A stretch of DNA of 64,000 nucleotides, taken from NCBI GenBank assembly GCA_964017145.1, contig OZ024845.1, positions 3,596,001 through 3,660,000 on the forward strand, given 5' to 3'. The translations under genes and the position numbers were made by a program. This document shows positions 25,795 to 36,849 of the stretch, one piece after another; positions within the stretch are counted from its first letter, which is position 1; the number at the start of each line of letters is the position of its first letter. The stretch comes from Agrocybe praecox. Its lineage: Eukaryota; Basidiomycota; Agaricomycetes; Agaricales; Agrocybaceae. The notes beneath the pieces were generated by a model, which had not been told where the DNA came from, ran no database searches, and was given only the letters and a program-made list of their open reading frames with translations.

Positions 25795-26561
25795 TTTGGC
25801 GAGAAGGAAGGCCAACTCATCACCATCACTGTCCGTGACTATGACCTGTCGGAGACCTCCAAACTCGTACGTCTCCCACTAACCCATCTCTATCATACAT
25901 GCACTTGACAATTCCACCTGCCAGCTCCGCTCCGCGTACATGGGAATCGCCATGATGGGCGTCATACACATTTACTTCAGGTTCACCCAGCCCCTCTTCA
26001 TCTCAGCTCTGATGGGTGTCCAAACCTCGTGTGACGCCAAGCCTGTCGCTATCTACGTCTTTAGAAAAGTCACTGTTGGAGATCTTAAGAGGCCCTTCAA
26101 GGTTGCTAGCATGTTTGGACGTACGTTCTTTGTTTTTTTTTTGTTTTTTGTTTTGTTTTCGTTTCTCTTGTTTCTTTCTTCCCTTTTTACATCGCCGTCG
26201 TCCTGTGCGCCATCGTGTCTATTTCCTTGCCATTTCTTTTTAGCTAAGACCCCAAGACAACCTTTCCCGCTTCCTCCCTTTATTCTTTCTTTTCTCCCTT
26301 GCTTCCTTTTGCCTTTCTTTCCATCGCACGCGTATACCCCTTTTTTCTGTTATCACTTTCAACTTCTTTTCGCCTCTCGCCCTTACTGCTTCAGCGCGTC
26401 CTATCTTTTCTATTTTCCTTTTTTACAATTTTGTATTCTTCCTTTCCCCTTTACTGATACTAACCTCTTTTGCTTTCTTTTCTGCAGCCGCTACCGACCC
26501 CCAGACAGACACTGCTGCCATCTCAAAAGCCAAGAAGCGCGGTGGCAAGAAGGAAGAGTGA
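25795..26561 (+). pseudogene. PHO88/SND3 3' half (5' exons missing)
   Basis: Three exons join in phase: 25795-25866, 25925-26120 and 26488-26561 (stop TGA). They encode about 113 residues: EKEGQLITITVRDYDLSETS, then SAYMGIAMMGVIHIYFRFTQ, a DAKPVAIYVF segment, GDLKRPFKVASMFG, and a Lys/Gly-rich end. This matches the C-terminal half of Pho88 (Snd3), an ER membrane protein first linked to phosphate uptake and later to SRP-independent ER targeting. I could not find the first membrane span or a start codon in 25.38-25.79 kb, so the copy looks 5'-truncated, though the remaining exons have no stops. The second intron is unusually long (about 367 bp) and pyrimidine-rich. Confidence 0.75.
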
Positions 26562-26952
26562 TCAAGTAATCGAGACGGTTGTGCCGACATGGGTATTTAA
26601 TTTCTGGTGGAGAGTTGGTCGACGGTGGAGAAGGGAGAAGCGTCAAGTGGGACCAATACAAAAAATTAGCGTTGTTGGTAGTGTATACAGTTAGTTATCC
26701 ACTGCTTTTGAAATTCCTCGCTTCGCATTCTCTGTTGTTCTCCGCAGGTGGTTGGATATGGTACACATTATTTATCGGTATCGGACGTTGAGGTTTTGGC
26801 GATTGAATCAACATGGTTTTGATGGTTGTGCGCGCTGGGTATTGTCTGTCGACAGTGGGGTATTCAGTAACGGTGCATGGCGACAATTTTTCTGACGTTT
26901 ATAACATGGAGGAGGGTGACTCACGCCACAAAAAATCTACTTCCAAACCAAC

Positions 26953-27915
26953 ATGATCGTTGTTCACCATCTTGATGATGCACGCTCTCAAAGGTTTCTC
27001 TGGTCCTGGTACGTATCCTGTTTACTTTCATACTTGAATATCTCAAACTCAGGCGTACACAGGAAGATCTAGAAGTACTGTACGAAATTGGGGAGTACAC
27101 ATGATCACCTCTAGGAGCCCCATCGAAATAGCTCCTCTACATACACCCGCTGTGGAAATCCCCCGTCATCGGAGATGGGGCCTTGGTATTGGCAGAAAGC
27201 AGGGCAATTGTTGGTATGTTGTTTTTTTTTTCGACAAGAGAAACGTTACATTTTCTGATGACTTGTATTTCTTTTTAGAATATCTCATCCAAAAATACGA
27301 TGTAGGCTGAAGGTTGACCGTACCAGAAGCAGGCACTGCTGATAACCTCTATTGTACGTTTGCGTTCAGTAGGACTTCCTCTCGCTGTCCTGTTGAAACT
27401 TGATACCTAATTCTATCTAGATAACCATTACGCAGTTAAAGGATCCTTACAACCCATCATCACTCGAACCATCATATTCAGCAAAACCCCCCAGGCGATG
27501 CCCTTCTTCCTTCGCCCGATTCTCAGTTTCGTATTCAACAAAGTGCATCAAGTTCTGGACGGTCCAGAACTTGAGAATGACTCCAAAATGGTATATCACC
27601 AACGCTTTATATATGATACTTTTACAAATATTTCTCGTTGCAGATCGAGTCCCACCTCGCCGATCGGACGTGGTTCGCTGGCGGTGGCCACCTCACGTCC
27701 GCTGACTTCTTAATGGGATTCACCCTTGAGATCATGCTCGATGTTGTTCTGCAATATGTTGGACAGAAGGTCAAAGAATATGTGAAACGCATCCAAGATA
27801 GGCCAGCGTATAAACGGGTGCGCGTCTTCTGCTGCTTGACTAGTATATATTGCTGATTCTTCTACAGGCTCTTGAAAGGGGTGGAGAGTACGCGTTCTTG
27901 CTCAAGCAAGATTAA
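26953..27915 (+). pseudogene. glutathione S-transferase pseudogene
   Basis: Starts MIVVHHLDDARSQRFLW, as in the thioredoxin-like N-domain of fungal GSTs. It continues with DLEVLYEIGEY, then a TGA and a TAG around 27.10-27.13 kb, KSPVIGDGALVLAES (27.17 kb), and after an intron EYLIQKYDVG with TGA at 27308. The C-domain is better kept: AMPFFLRPILSFVFNKV (27.5 kb), IESHLADRTWFAGGGHLTSA (27.67 kb), KEYVKRIQDRPAYKR (27.8 kb), ALERGGEYAFLLKQD and stop. Glutathione conjugation cannot be expected given the stops in the glutathione-binding half. Confidence 0.8.
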
Positions 27916-28039
27916 AATGAACGATTGTCAAAAGACAACTATTAATATCTTGTATTATTTCCCTCTTCATGACGCATACGAATTCGAAACCAATTCTAGA
28001 TAGTACCACCAATCATATCAATATTTTATGACTGCTCCG

Positions 28040-28560
28040 ATGTCTCGTTCTCGATGGAAAGGGGCGCAATTTTCCCTTCACCCTGCTTCTGCTTTCCAAC
28101 CGACTCGGACGCTACAAGCTGCATCCAAGCAAAGGAAGTCAAAATGCATTGGTCGTATATTCCAAATCCCTCATGCATGGAAGTAGCCATTAATCTTGCT
28201 CTCTAGGCTCGGTCCTTTCAAATGAGGGGTATGCGTTATAACTGGGAAGATCCCATCTAAGTCCATCGAAGGCGCTTTTATATCGAGGGACCTTAACGCA
28301 GTGTCTCCTATACACAAAGTTCCTGACCGCACGAGCATACGGTGTATGATATTGCGCGAGGTTGGCTGTGACGGCGACTACCCACCAGGAAGTATTATGA
28401 ACTCTCGGAGACCTCGCAGTATGAAGATGAACATCTGCGAGGTGGTATCCTTTGCGTTATACACGCTCAGGCTCTCTAGCAGAGGGAATATTACTTCAGG
28501 GGCATGTCAGATCTCTTGAGCGATGTTTCCTCTAAACGTCAACCTAAAGGTATCAAAATA
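28040..28560 (-). pseudogene. F-box/LRR-like gene fragment
   Basis: Minus-strand sequence reads VIFPLLESLSVYNAKDTTSQ, RSLDIKAPSMDLDGIFPVIT, HTPHLKGPSLESKING, with in-frame stops around 28.52 and 28.38 kb. The leucine-spaced, F-box-protein-like style is typical of a large Agaricomycete family with no assigned role. The fragment is short and broken. Confidence 0.35.
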
Positions 28561-28764
28561 CCATCAGAAACGCCGCCAAGGACTCTTTCATTTTCCATCT
28601 ATCATGATAATTTCCACAGCGCATATAATGTAAACATACGGTGATGAATTATATACTTGATGCCTCTGGTCGTTCCAGTGTTGTAATCTATTTTTTGAAA
28701 ATAAAAAACACGGTCCCACGGGAACGATTCCACATCGCGAAATCATGCAAGTAATGGAGTTCGA

Positions 28765-29900
28765 AGGGGCGTCGCGTTGGTGGTTAGGGATGTTAAGAGG
28801 AGTTTGACGAAGTGATTGGCTGTGTTGGTGTACTAGTATACCCGGTGGTGACATTTGGTGATGACCGATCAAGGTGGATTCTATGTATGTAAATTATCTT
28901 CTAGGCTCAATTGTAGGTAGTCTATAAAAATATGAGAAACGAAAAAAATTATATAAATTATTTCACATCATACTCATCGAAGTGTGAATCTTCCAGTCTC
29001 CGGCTCAGACATTTTTCCGTCCAAGATGAAATACAAACAATTATAGATTCTACTCTACTTTATACAATACAAACACACCACCAAGAACTAACGAATGTCA
29101 TCCAAACATCTTTGTTTTCAAGCAATTTTGACAGTCTATACATGCGAAAACCATCAGTTATTTCGCCACATGATCATAAGAATATCATGGAAACATACCT
29201 TTGCATACAAGGATTCGATGTCCTTGGTGACTTGGCCCAGAGTCTCAATAGCAGCTCCGTACGTGTTCTGATCATTCGATATGATCAAGTCAGAAAATGT
29301 GACAAAATAGAAGGAAGTGAAGATTCCTCATACACGAACAAACATCCCCGTCCTTGATCGAGGACGCCGTAGAAGATTTTGTCCAGGATCATTTGTGAGA
29401 ACCTAGAAGTATTGACCAAAGGGTAGATACACAATCAGCAAGCTACTCAAGGTCGAAAGGCATAGAGAAAGAACAAAGTACGCACTTGGCTTCCACGGCC
29501 TGCCTCTCCCGTCCTACAGTCTCAGCTACATATGCGACCTCTACCACAGAGTAAGGGTTGACGATACGCAGAAGATTCTGTTCGAGGAGGGTGTCATATA
29601 GCGCGGCGAGGTGCGAACGGATCGTTGGGTCGGAGGAGAGTTCTATATAAAATGAAAATCATGTTTAAATTTGGAAGGATAAAAGCAAACTACAAAACGA
29701 ACCTTCCTTGTAATCCCTCAACGCCCTTTAAAAATCAGCCAATTTCCGGTTCTGGTGCGCACGAGCGATGGCGCGCATGCTTTCCACATCGCGTACGTTG
29801 ACGTATTTCAGAGCCAACTTGATAGTCAGGAGCGAGTTGACGTCTTCAGGCTGTAGGTAGAAATAGAATGTTGAGTAAAATTAGTAAAATGATGAGATTT
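28765..29900. repeat. segmental repeat, copy D'
   Basis: Direct copy of 15715-16885. It begins in the last codons of the membrane-protein pseudogene and breaks off at about 29900 inside an RPN6 intron. Confidence 0.85.
29118..29872 (-). pseudogene. RPN6 (PSMD11) 3' fragment, copy 2
   Basis: Contains only the last exons of RPN6 on the minus strand: NSLLTIKLALKYVNVRDVES, then a TAA at 29728-29730, [58 protein letters not shown], and the end TVKIA. Where copy 1 has deletions (DTLLEQ and VEVAYVAE), this copy is intact, and the reverse holds at the stop. Confidence 0.85.
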
Positions 29901-30699
29901 TTTGTACTAAGAGTAAGTGAATAAGGAAAGTTATATGATACTTGATGCTGCGAAACAAGTGGCGTGATCGCGAAGAGGAAAAACGAGGAGAGGTAGAGGA
30001 AGTGATTGGAGTGGAATGGAAGGCGGAGAACGATATAATAGCATAAACAGAAAACATGAAGCGGGGAATAAACCGAACAGATTGCATCAAACGGGAAGAA
30101 ATTGAGCGAGAGAGAGAGGAAAGGAAAGTAATGGAACGAAGAACACGATAGAGGGCGGAGGAAGTAAAAAGAAAGATTGGAACGCAGATGTAAGCAATAA
30201 AGCGAGGATGGAAGTATGGATGTACTAAGAGCCAGCCGCGAAGGAGACGCGAAGGGGAGCCAATGATCTATGAAAAAATTTAGCCAACAGCGGAGAGGTA
30301 TGTGTCAAGTATATGCGCACTGGACCACAGATTCTATGTAACATTTTAATGAAAAGTAACATGAAAAAGAGACGCTTTGGGGAAGGAAAGGATTGATGCG
30401 GACGCGGTTGTATAGGAGGCAAATGAGACAGAAGTATTCGAAAGGGAGAGACGATGAACTATGAAGAAAAAGAAAAGATTACTATGCCATGAGCGCAACA
30501 TCAGAGACGAATAAAGCCGACTAACGACATACCGTTTAAGAGGCCATTGACCGGAAACCCAAGCAAGAGCGAGATGTGCGAACTCGGTGGAAGGACGACG
30601 CGCGCAGAGAGAGGGTCATCACGAGAGAAGGAAGCAAAATGAATTAGAAGTCAAGGGAATGGAAAAGAATGAATGATAACGAAGTGGAAAGAGAGGTCA
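29901..30699. other. intergenic, purine-rich
   Basis: Purine-rich on the plus strand with no recognisable coding content. It lies between the D' breakpoint and the edge of inverted copy B'. Confidence 0.4.
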
Positions 30700-33600
30700 T
30701 ACTAGTAGAAGGAAGGGCGGTAGCGGAAGAGACGGTGAAGATAAACCGCAGAGAGGTGAATGACTCCGATGAATGTTAACGACAAATGTTCAAGATACCA
30801 TTGACCAGAGACCGGAGGACGCTTAGAGCTGGGTGAACGTTTACGGAAACGAGGAGGACATAATGAAAACACAGAGTGATCCGACAGAAAGATGCAGGTT
30901 TTGATCCGAACCCTAACCCGACATGGCATCACGTACGTTCGTATCCGACCATCAGTTGTTTTTTTCCTCGACTCTTTTCTTCGGTTTGAATCCTACGCGT
31001 CAAGTTGCTGAATGGACGAGTCGTAACAGAAGAGATACGAAAAAATTAGAGGACGAACACGAAATGCATAACACGACGAAGAAAATGGAGGATATTGATG
31101 AAAGGACGTGAAAGCGGTACAGAACGAAACTACTATTTCTGGAAGGACAAGGATCGTAAAGTGACAACGGGGAACGAAGGATGGGAGAGTTGCTGAGAGA
31201 CATGGAACCTTCTAACGCCTTGGAAGTCCGTGCCTGGTTCATCTCTATCACTCCTACCGCGGACCGGCCCACATCGCTTGCAGCACCCCAAGATTCTTGC
31301 TCAAGTCATTCCCACTCACGAACTGGCGGTGGCAGCGACGACACAGGAGGACACACGTAAAACGGCATGCCAATGCACCCGTCACAGAGCCCACCAGCGC
31401 CTCCAAGTTCGTCTAGACGTCAGCAGCAACGCGCCACCGTTGCTCTTTCTGCGAACCAGGGGGATCACCAACAGAGCCTACCAGTGACCGCTCGAATCAG
31501 TCCAGCGGGAACTCGAACGCAGCAGCACTTGCTCAGCTACCCATAGCGGACGTATGCTCACACCCAGCTGCCCTAGCTTACGCGCCTGCTCAAAAGGCCA
31601 AGCTCGGTCCGCATAGTCAGTGGGGAGGAATCGAGGTTTTCAAGGTGTGTTTCCTTCCTCCTATCTTTTCTTTCCTCTTGCGTCCAACGCTATCATTCGC
31701 AGCTTTTACTGTGGATAAATATTTTTAAATCGTTTTATCCTTTCTGTCCTACTATCTAGACTTCCATTTGCGCATTTTATTTTTATTTTTATTTTTTTGC
31801 GCCTGCATTCGTGGACGAGGAGCTGCGGCTGCTGTTTACTTAAGGCCTACTATATCTTTTCGTTTCTTTTTTTCTATTACGCACCGACCTGCGGTCTTTT
31901 GCCATCGTGTTTCACAATCTTATTTTATTGACTAAACGTTCTTTCTCAGTTGAAGAGGGTTGTATATCAGCCACAGATCAGGCCGATCAAGCTAGCGGAT
32001 CTGGCGCCCAACAGGCAGGTGGCAGTGGCAACAGCAATGCGAACATCACGCCTACACCTTCCAGAGCACCGAGCCATCGTTCGGAGGTGACCGGTGAGGA
32101 GTGAGAGGTCTCCATCGTACTATGCCGTCCCGCCGATTGTTACCACCGCCGCTGCGGGCCAAACGTCACCCGTTATTGGGGTTACTATCGACCCCTCTGT
32201 ATCTCTCCTCACTGCTCCGTTACCTTTTGTCGTTTCTAAGCCGGCTGGTAATAATCCTCAGCCAGCTAAACCACAGAATATGGAACGTTTGGACATACCA
32301 TCCGGAGCCGAAGGAACGAAGGAGGGAGCCGAGTGGGGGTACGCTCAGGGAGCTACTAGTTTAAGAAAGGAGAAGGACGAGGACAAACAGAGTTTTACGG
32401 ATGAGAAGGCCGTGCCTGGCTTGCTTCCTGCAGTAGCAGTAGTAGCACCAGCGACAGCTTATCGTGCTCCTGCCGTTCTGAGTGCATAACCCAGCACCAC
32501 CACCAGCACACGGGTCGGTTCCTCCTGTCCAGATCCCAGCTACGACGGCTCTGGCTCTTCCTGCCGTGGCGTATCTGTGGTTTCCGCTCGAACACTTCGT
32601 CGGTTGGTAAAGCCCAAGGAGCGAGTCATACGAAATTTTCGGTGGCAAAGGTGCTGGTGGCAACGCGAACGAGGACAGTGGAAGGCCGAACATCACGATG
32701 GATACGACGAATAATGGAGAGGAGGAGGACAGGAAGGAGGACAGGAAGAGAAAGGAGGAGGAGGAGAAGAGAAGGAGGAGAGGGAGAAGGAAAAAGGTGC
32801 AAGTGGAAAGAGGAACACGCTTACGGCTATGGTCGAGCCTCTCAGCAAGTCCATTAGGAGCCGGTCGCAGGCCCAACAGACGCCCATTAGTTCAATACAT
32901 CCTAAGGGTGGTACCACTACCGCACCAGCTACAGCCGAGAACCCCAACGCCAATTCACAACCACCAATGACCACCTCCATGTCATTCCCACCGGGTGCAG
33001 CAGCACGTTCGACGTCCACGAACTGCAAAGTGTTTGCATTGTTGTCGAATTTTTCTGCTCCTTCCGGCGCCTCGTCTTCAGCTGCGAACTGGGCCATGTT
33101 CTCGCCTCCTTCGCAGGACTTTGGAGATGGGCTGATGACGGCGAGCGAGAGGGCAGACATACAGGTGTCGACAAGCAAGGCGAAGAACGTGATTCAGTGG
33201 CTCAGGAACAACTCGAAGGGCAGGGAAAGCCTTGCTCCTGCGTATCCTGGCACGGCGGACTCAGATGTTGATAAGGATAGTTTGTCTACCCAGACGCAGC
33301 CGACCCAGACCCAGATACCTATGCCGGTGGTGGTTACCACTTCAACTTCAAGGAAGGAATTAGGATGCAGTCGTCGTTCCGCCTGGTTCAGCACAAAGCA
33401 GGAAAACCACCAGGGTTGGCTGTAATCACCATGATGGGTAGTACAGCTTCCAACGGCGTCGATAAGCTTGGAGTACCACTTCCCTCTCCGTCTGGTACGT
33501 TCTCAGCTTCGACGGGCGGGATGCTCCATGGGCTGTTGGTAAGGAGGCAGCCGTCCCAAGCCGCGTCGGGTGTTCCTCCCACATCGGCTGTAGCGTCATC

Positions 33601-34205
33601 CCATGGCCCCTCGAACACACTAGCATTCGATGACGAACATTTCGTCGTCGTCGTCGAGCCTCTGCCCTCGACTGGTGGGCTGGTAGAATCTTCGAGTGTG
33701 GATCCTATCGCACCTGTTATGTCGCCTGGACAGCGGGCATTCCCTTTTATGACTCTCTTTGCCTCTGGCGCGCTTGGATCGGTATATGGCGATCCATCGC
33801 AGAACCCCGGGGATGAGGCCGTGAGGCTTCAAAGTGCGGTTCAGCGTCGAGCTGACGAGATTGGATAGGCCGAACGATATGTATAGTTTGGATATAGAAT
33901 TTTGAAGGGAAATTCAAGGAGTTATGGGTTTTTGTATGATACGTTGAGGCAGTACGTTTGTTCTTTTCTTTATTTTCTTTTCTTTATTTTCTTATTTTTT
34001 TCTTCGTTCCTTTCGATCTGCATTTTCTGTTAGTGTCGAGACTGGGCTCGTATATCATGCCTCATCATGCATCACCTGTTATCTTCTCAATCTTTTTTTG
34101 TGTTCTCACCTTGTGTCTGACCCATCGAACATAAATACTGTTATTTATTTATTTGTTTTTTATGGGCGTGTGGACCTTTCGCTGCTCATGCCTATATGGC
34201 GGACG
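30700..34205 (+). repeat. segmental repeat, copy B' (inverted relative to 3.26-6.45 kb)
   Basis: Reverse-complement partner of copy B, including 5' flank, pseudogene and 3' flank out to CTGCTCATGCCTA near 34185. Confidence 0.8.
31195..33960 (+). pseudogene. Ser/Thr kinase pseudogene, Kin1/Kin4-like (copy 2)
   Basis: The N-terminal low-complexity exon (31.23-31.65 kb) ends at KLGPHSQWGGIEVFK before a GT splice site. Nearly all of the catalytic domain is missing. After an intron ending near 31950, a Ser/Pro/Ala-rich tail follows with several frame changes (32.0-33.85 kb). The end carries SGALGSVYGDPSQNPGDEA and then, in another frame, ELTRLDRPNDMYSLDI, typical of a KA1 domain, with stops before the final helix. 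Copies 1 and 2 have lost different parts, so they decayed separately after duplication. Confidence 0.7.
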
Positions 34206-35440
34206 AATAGAATATATATAGGATCATCGGACTGATATATGTATATAACGAATTCAAATGTTGGTTGAACGGACAAGTGAGCATTGTATCGTATTTTATG
34301 ATTGTCTACCATGATTATGTATTTTCTTTGATTTCAATTTTTCGGTAGAATATTCATAAGCAGAATTGTCAAGGTCGTAACGGAAACAGTTGAAGTCACG
34401 TCCACCATGGGGAAAAAGGGTCGATTCTACCAAATGATCGAGGTGAGTACTGAGCAGCACGAACGAGTCAAATAGCGAAGAGGTTGGACATAGTGCAATA
34501 ATTTGGCTAGTGTGGTATATTATAATAGATCATAGTCCTATGTAGCAATTTATAGTGCTGCCGATTCCTTGCCATCGCCGTACTCATGTAACTGTAAATA
34601 TCATAGTAATATACATAGGCGCTGAACGTAATCGTCTAAAAAAAGCGCTGAGGGGTTGAGAGAGCTTTTACAGAACCCAAAAAGCAACTCCTCCGAGCTT
34701 CTACTCGACTCGAGTTGAGTACTATACTACGAGGTGGTAGAGTGGTAAGTTAATATGTGTTTCTGGCTTATTCGATCTACGTTAAAGCTTGAAGTTCGTT
34801 CAATCAAGATTCGGACTTATTCTCAAGTTATGTATGTACCCTGAGTACGCACATCGACGCTCGAGGATACTGGTCACTCAAGGATCGAGGATCACATACG
34901 CATATGGCATACATACGGTACATACATATGTCCTAAAGGACTAATAATATAATAGGCAGGTATTGAGCCTTCGCCAATAATAATAATAATATCATTAATT
35001 AGTGGGTCAAGACTCTACTCAGTACTCAATCATGACTCGGAGTCTTTCAGAATGCAGAGAATAAAAAGTATTACTTATCTTTGATTCTAATTCTCAAACG
35101 TGGCTCATGAAGTTATTTCCTTTCCTTTCTTTCTTTCTTCGACTTTGCAATATAGGTAGAAGGATTTACGTCCCCTACGCCGATACTAACGCCGATGCTG
35201 GCCTGTCCATCCAATTTCTGTTTCCGGCTTATTTTTCGAGTTCGAAGTTCTATGTAGAGTCATGGTTCGATTGGTATAAGTCGGCTAACAAATACTAGCC
35301 CCAAAAGAGTAAGCGTAAGTTAAGCGAACGGCCATTCGTCGGCTCACTGCCTTGTTGTCCGCCGCCTGATGCGTGTGGCACGCAACACGCGTAGTTAGTG
35401 CAATCGCAACGCGTGTGTCCGACGTACTTCCAGTACAGCG
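34206..35440. other. intergenic, AT-rich
   Basis: AT-rich sequence with CTCGAG- and GAGTAC-containing motifs scattered at 34.69-35.05 kb that resemble old transposon debris. No gene and no paired termini were found. Confidence 0.35.
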
Positions 35441-36690
35441 CTTATTAGAATAGGAACTGCTAATAGTGCTCGCATCTTCGAAGAGAGGTAAATACTGGGT
35501 TACTGATAATATAAAAGGTTTCACTCACCGAATAAATGGTTTCCCACTGGAAGTAAGCTCGAAACGGAGTCGTCCGCCGCATGTTTCCTTTCCTGGATGC
35601 CCACGGGTCTCCATTTCACGAATGTGTTTTCTGTCTGATTTTTCTTCCAACTCGGTGGCGGTTAAATTGGTGACTTCAAATGGCGGTGAGCAGCAGCCAA
35701 GACGCTTTAGCGTCATAAAATAAGAAACAGTCTTGAGAAATAGCTTCAACGGACTTGAGACGCTCAGAGAGGGCTTCCCGTATTGCCCTTGAATGACAAG
35801 CCTTTGATATGGATTAATCGACGTGAGGACAAAATTTCATGCCTTGACCTATAAAAATAAATTAGCAGGATCATGCAATACGCAGTAAATAACAAGACCC
35901 ACATGTTGTAGATGTCATGCGTACTGGAACAGGGTTTCCATTTCCGTCCGTCAGTAAATCGCAATTTATATTTTGGCCGCTTTGGTCTTTATCTTGACTC
36001 CCTTTTGGATGTCCCCTTGAGTACGTAACGTTGTGTTCTGGGGTAATCCAATTGTTGAGATCCATTCGAAACAGATGGCCAATAGCATTCTTCTGGCCCG
36101 CATTTGTGGTTTCTGGGTACTCAACTTGGAAATGATTTATCTATACATGGTGTGTAAAGTTGTCTGGCGGTTTATCTTGACGCCATGCTCAATAAAGATG
36201 ATACTGGCATCTGTATCAGATATGCAAAGAGGAGGTTCAGCTTGAACGTCGGGCGCAAGGGAAGATTGGAGCAACTTGAAGTAAGATACAACTTCATCGA
36301 GAGAGTAACTAATACTCTCAGGGACAGGGATAGAAGACGTTGGCGGAAATTCTTGTAGAACATTATTGAGAAAGACGAGAGACTCTCTAGCATTGTGAAC
36401 ATTTTTTCCATGAGATATTGCTGACATTGAGACTTTGGGAAAGATGGTACACATAGAATGACACAATTTATATTCGTTAATAAACAAAAAGAGTGGCACT
36501 ATTGTAATCTACACAAAAAAAACGATCTATTATAATACATGCCCTATTATCACTTGCGCATGGACTTATAAAACATTGATAAAGAGTGCCTATTGACTCA
36601 GAACGCGCCAGAGGCTTGCAAATCGACAGGATTTGCAAAGTGCGTGAGCGGAACTTTAATTCATCAGCACCGGACACAACGGCACACATT
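35440..36690 (-). pseudogene. fragment of a repeated Agaricomycete gene family (possibly MULE/FLYWCH-type)
   Basis: Minus-strand pieces: CAVVSGADELKFRSRTLQIL (36.68 kb), ARESLVFLNNVLQEFPPTS (36.38 kb), AIGHLFRMDLNNWITPEHNV then YSRGHPKGSQDKDQ (36.05 kb), and VPVRMTSTTCQGMKFCPHVD followed by TAA (35.82 kb). In another frame follow GCCSPPFEVTNLTATELEEK and GHPGKETCGGRLRFELTSSG (35.6 kb), then CEHY and a stop at 35.46 kb. The Cys/His pattern recalls the zinc-finger front part of a high-copy mushroom family of unknown function, perhaps transposon-derived. At least one stop and one frameshift break it, and the downstream part is absent. Confidence 0.4.
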
Positions 36691-36849
36691 TTTATTCGGG
36701 CCGTCGGGTCTAATACCTTTTTTAGACAAGATCACCACCCGATTGATAGCCGACTTATACCAATCGAACGATACCTCGTTCTATGTACCACACCTCTCGG
36801 AGACAAATAATGCACACGAGCATGTAATAAGCTAAAGGGGTATGTAATT

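Noticed and set aside
13955..29900. Frameshifts as sequencing errors
   Set aside because: Intact multi-exon genes with exact phases (8.1-13.3, 39.4-40.4 and 54.1-56.6 kb) lie in the same window. The pseudogenes also carry substitution stops and codon-sized deletions, and duplicates differ in their lesions. Residual error at single sites cannot be excluded.
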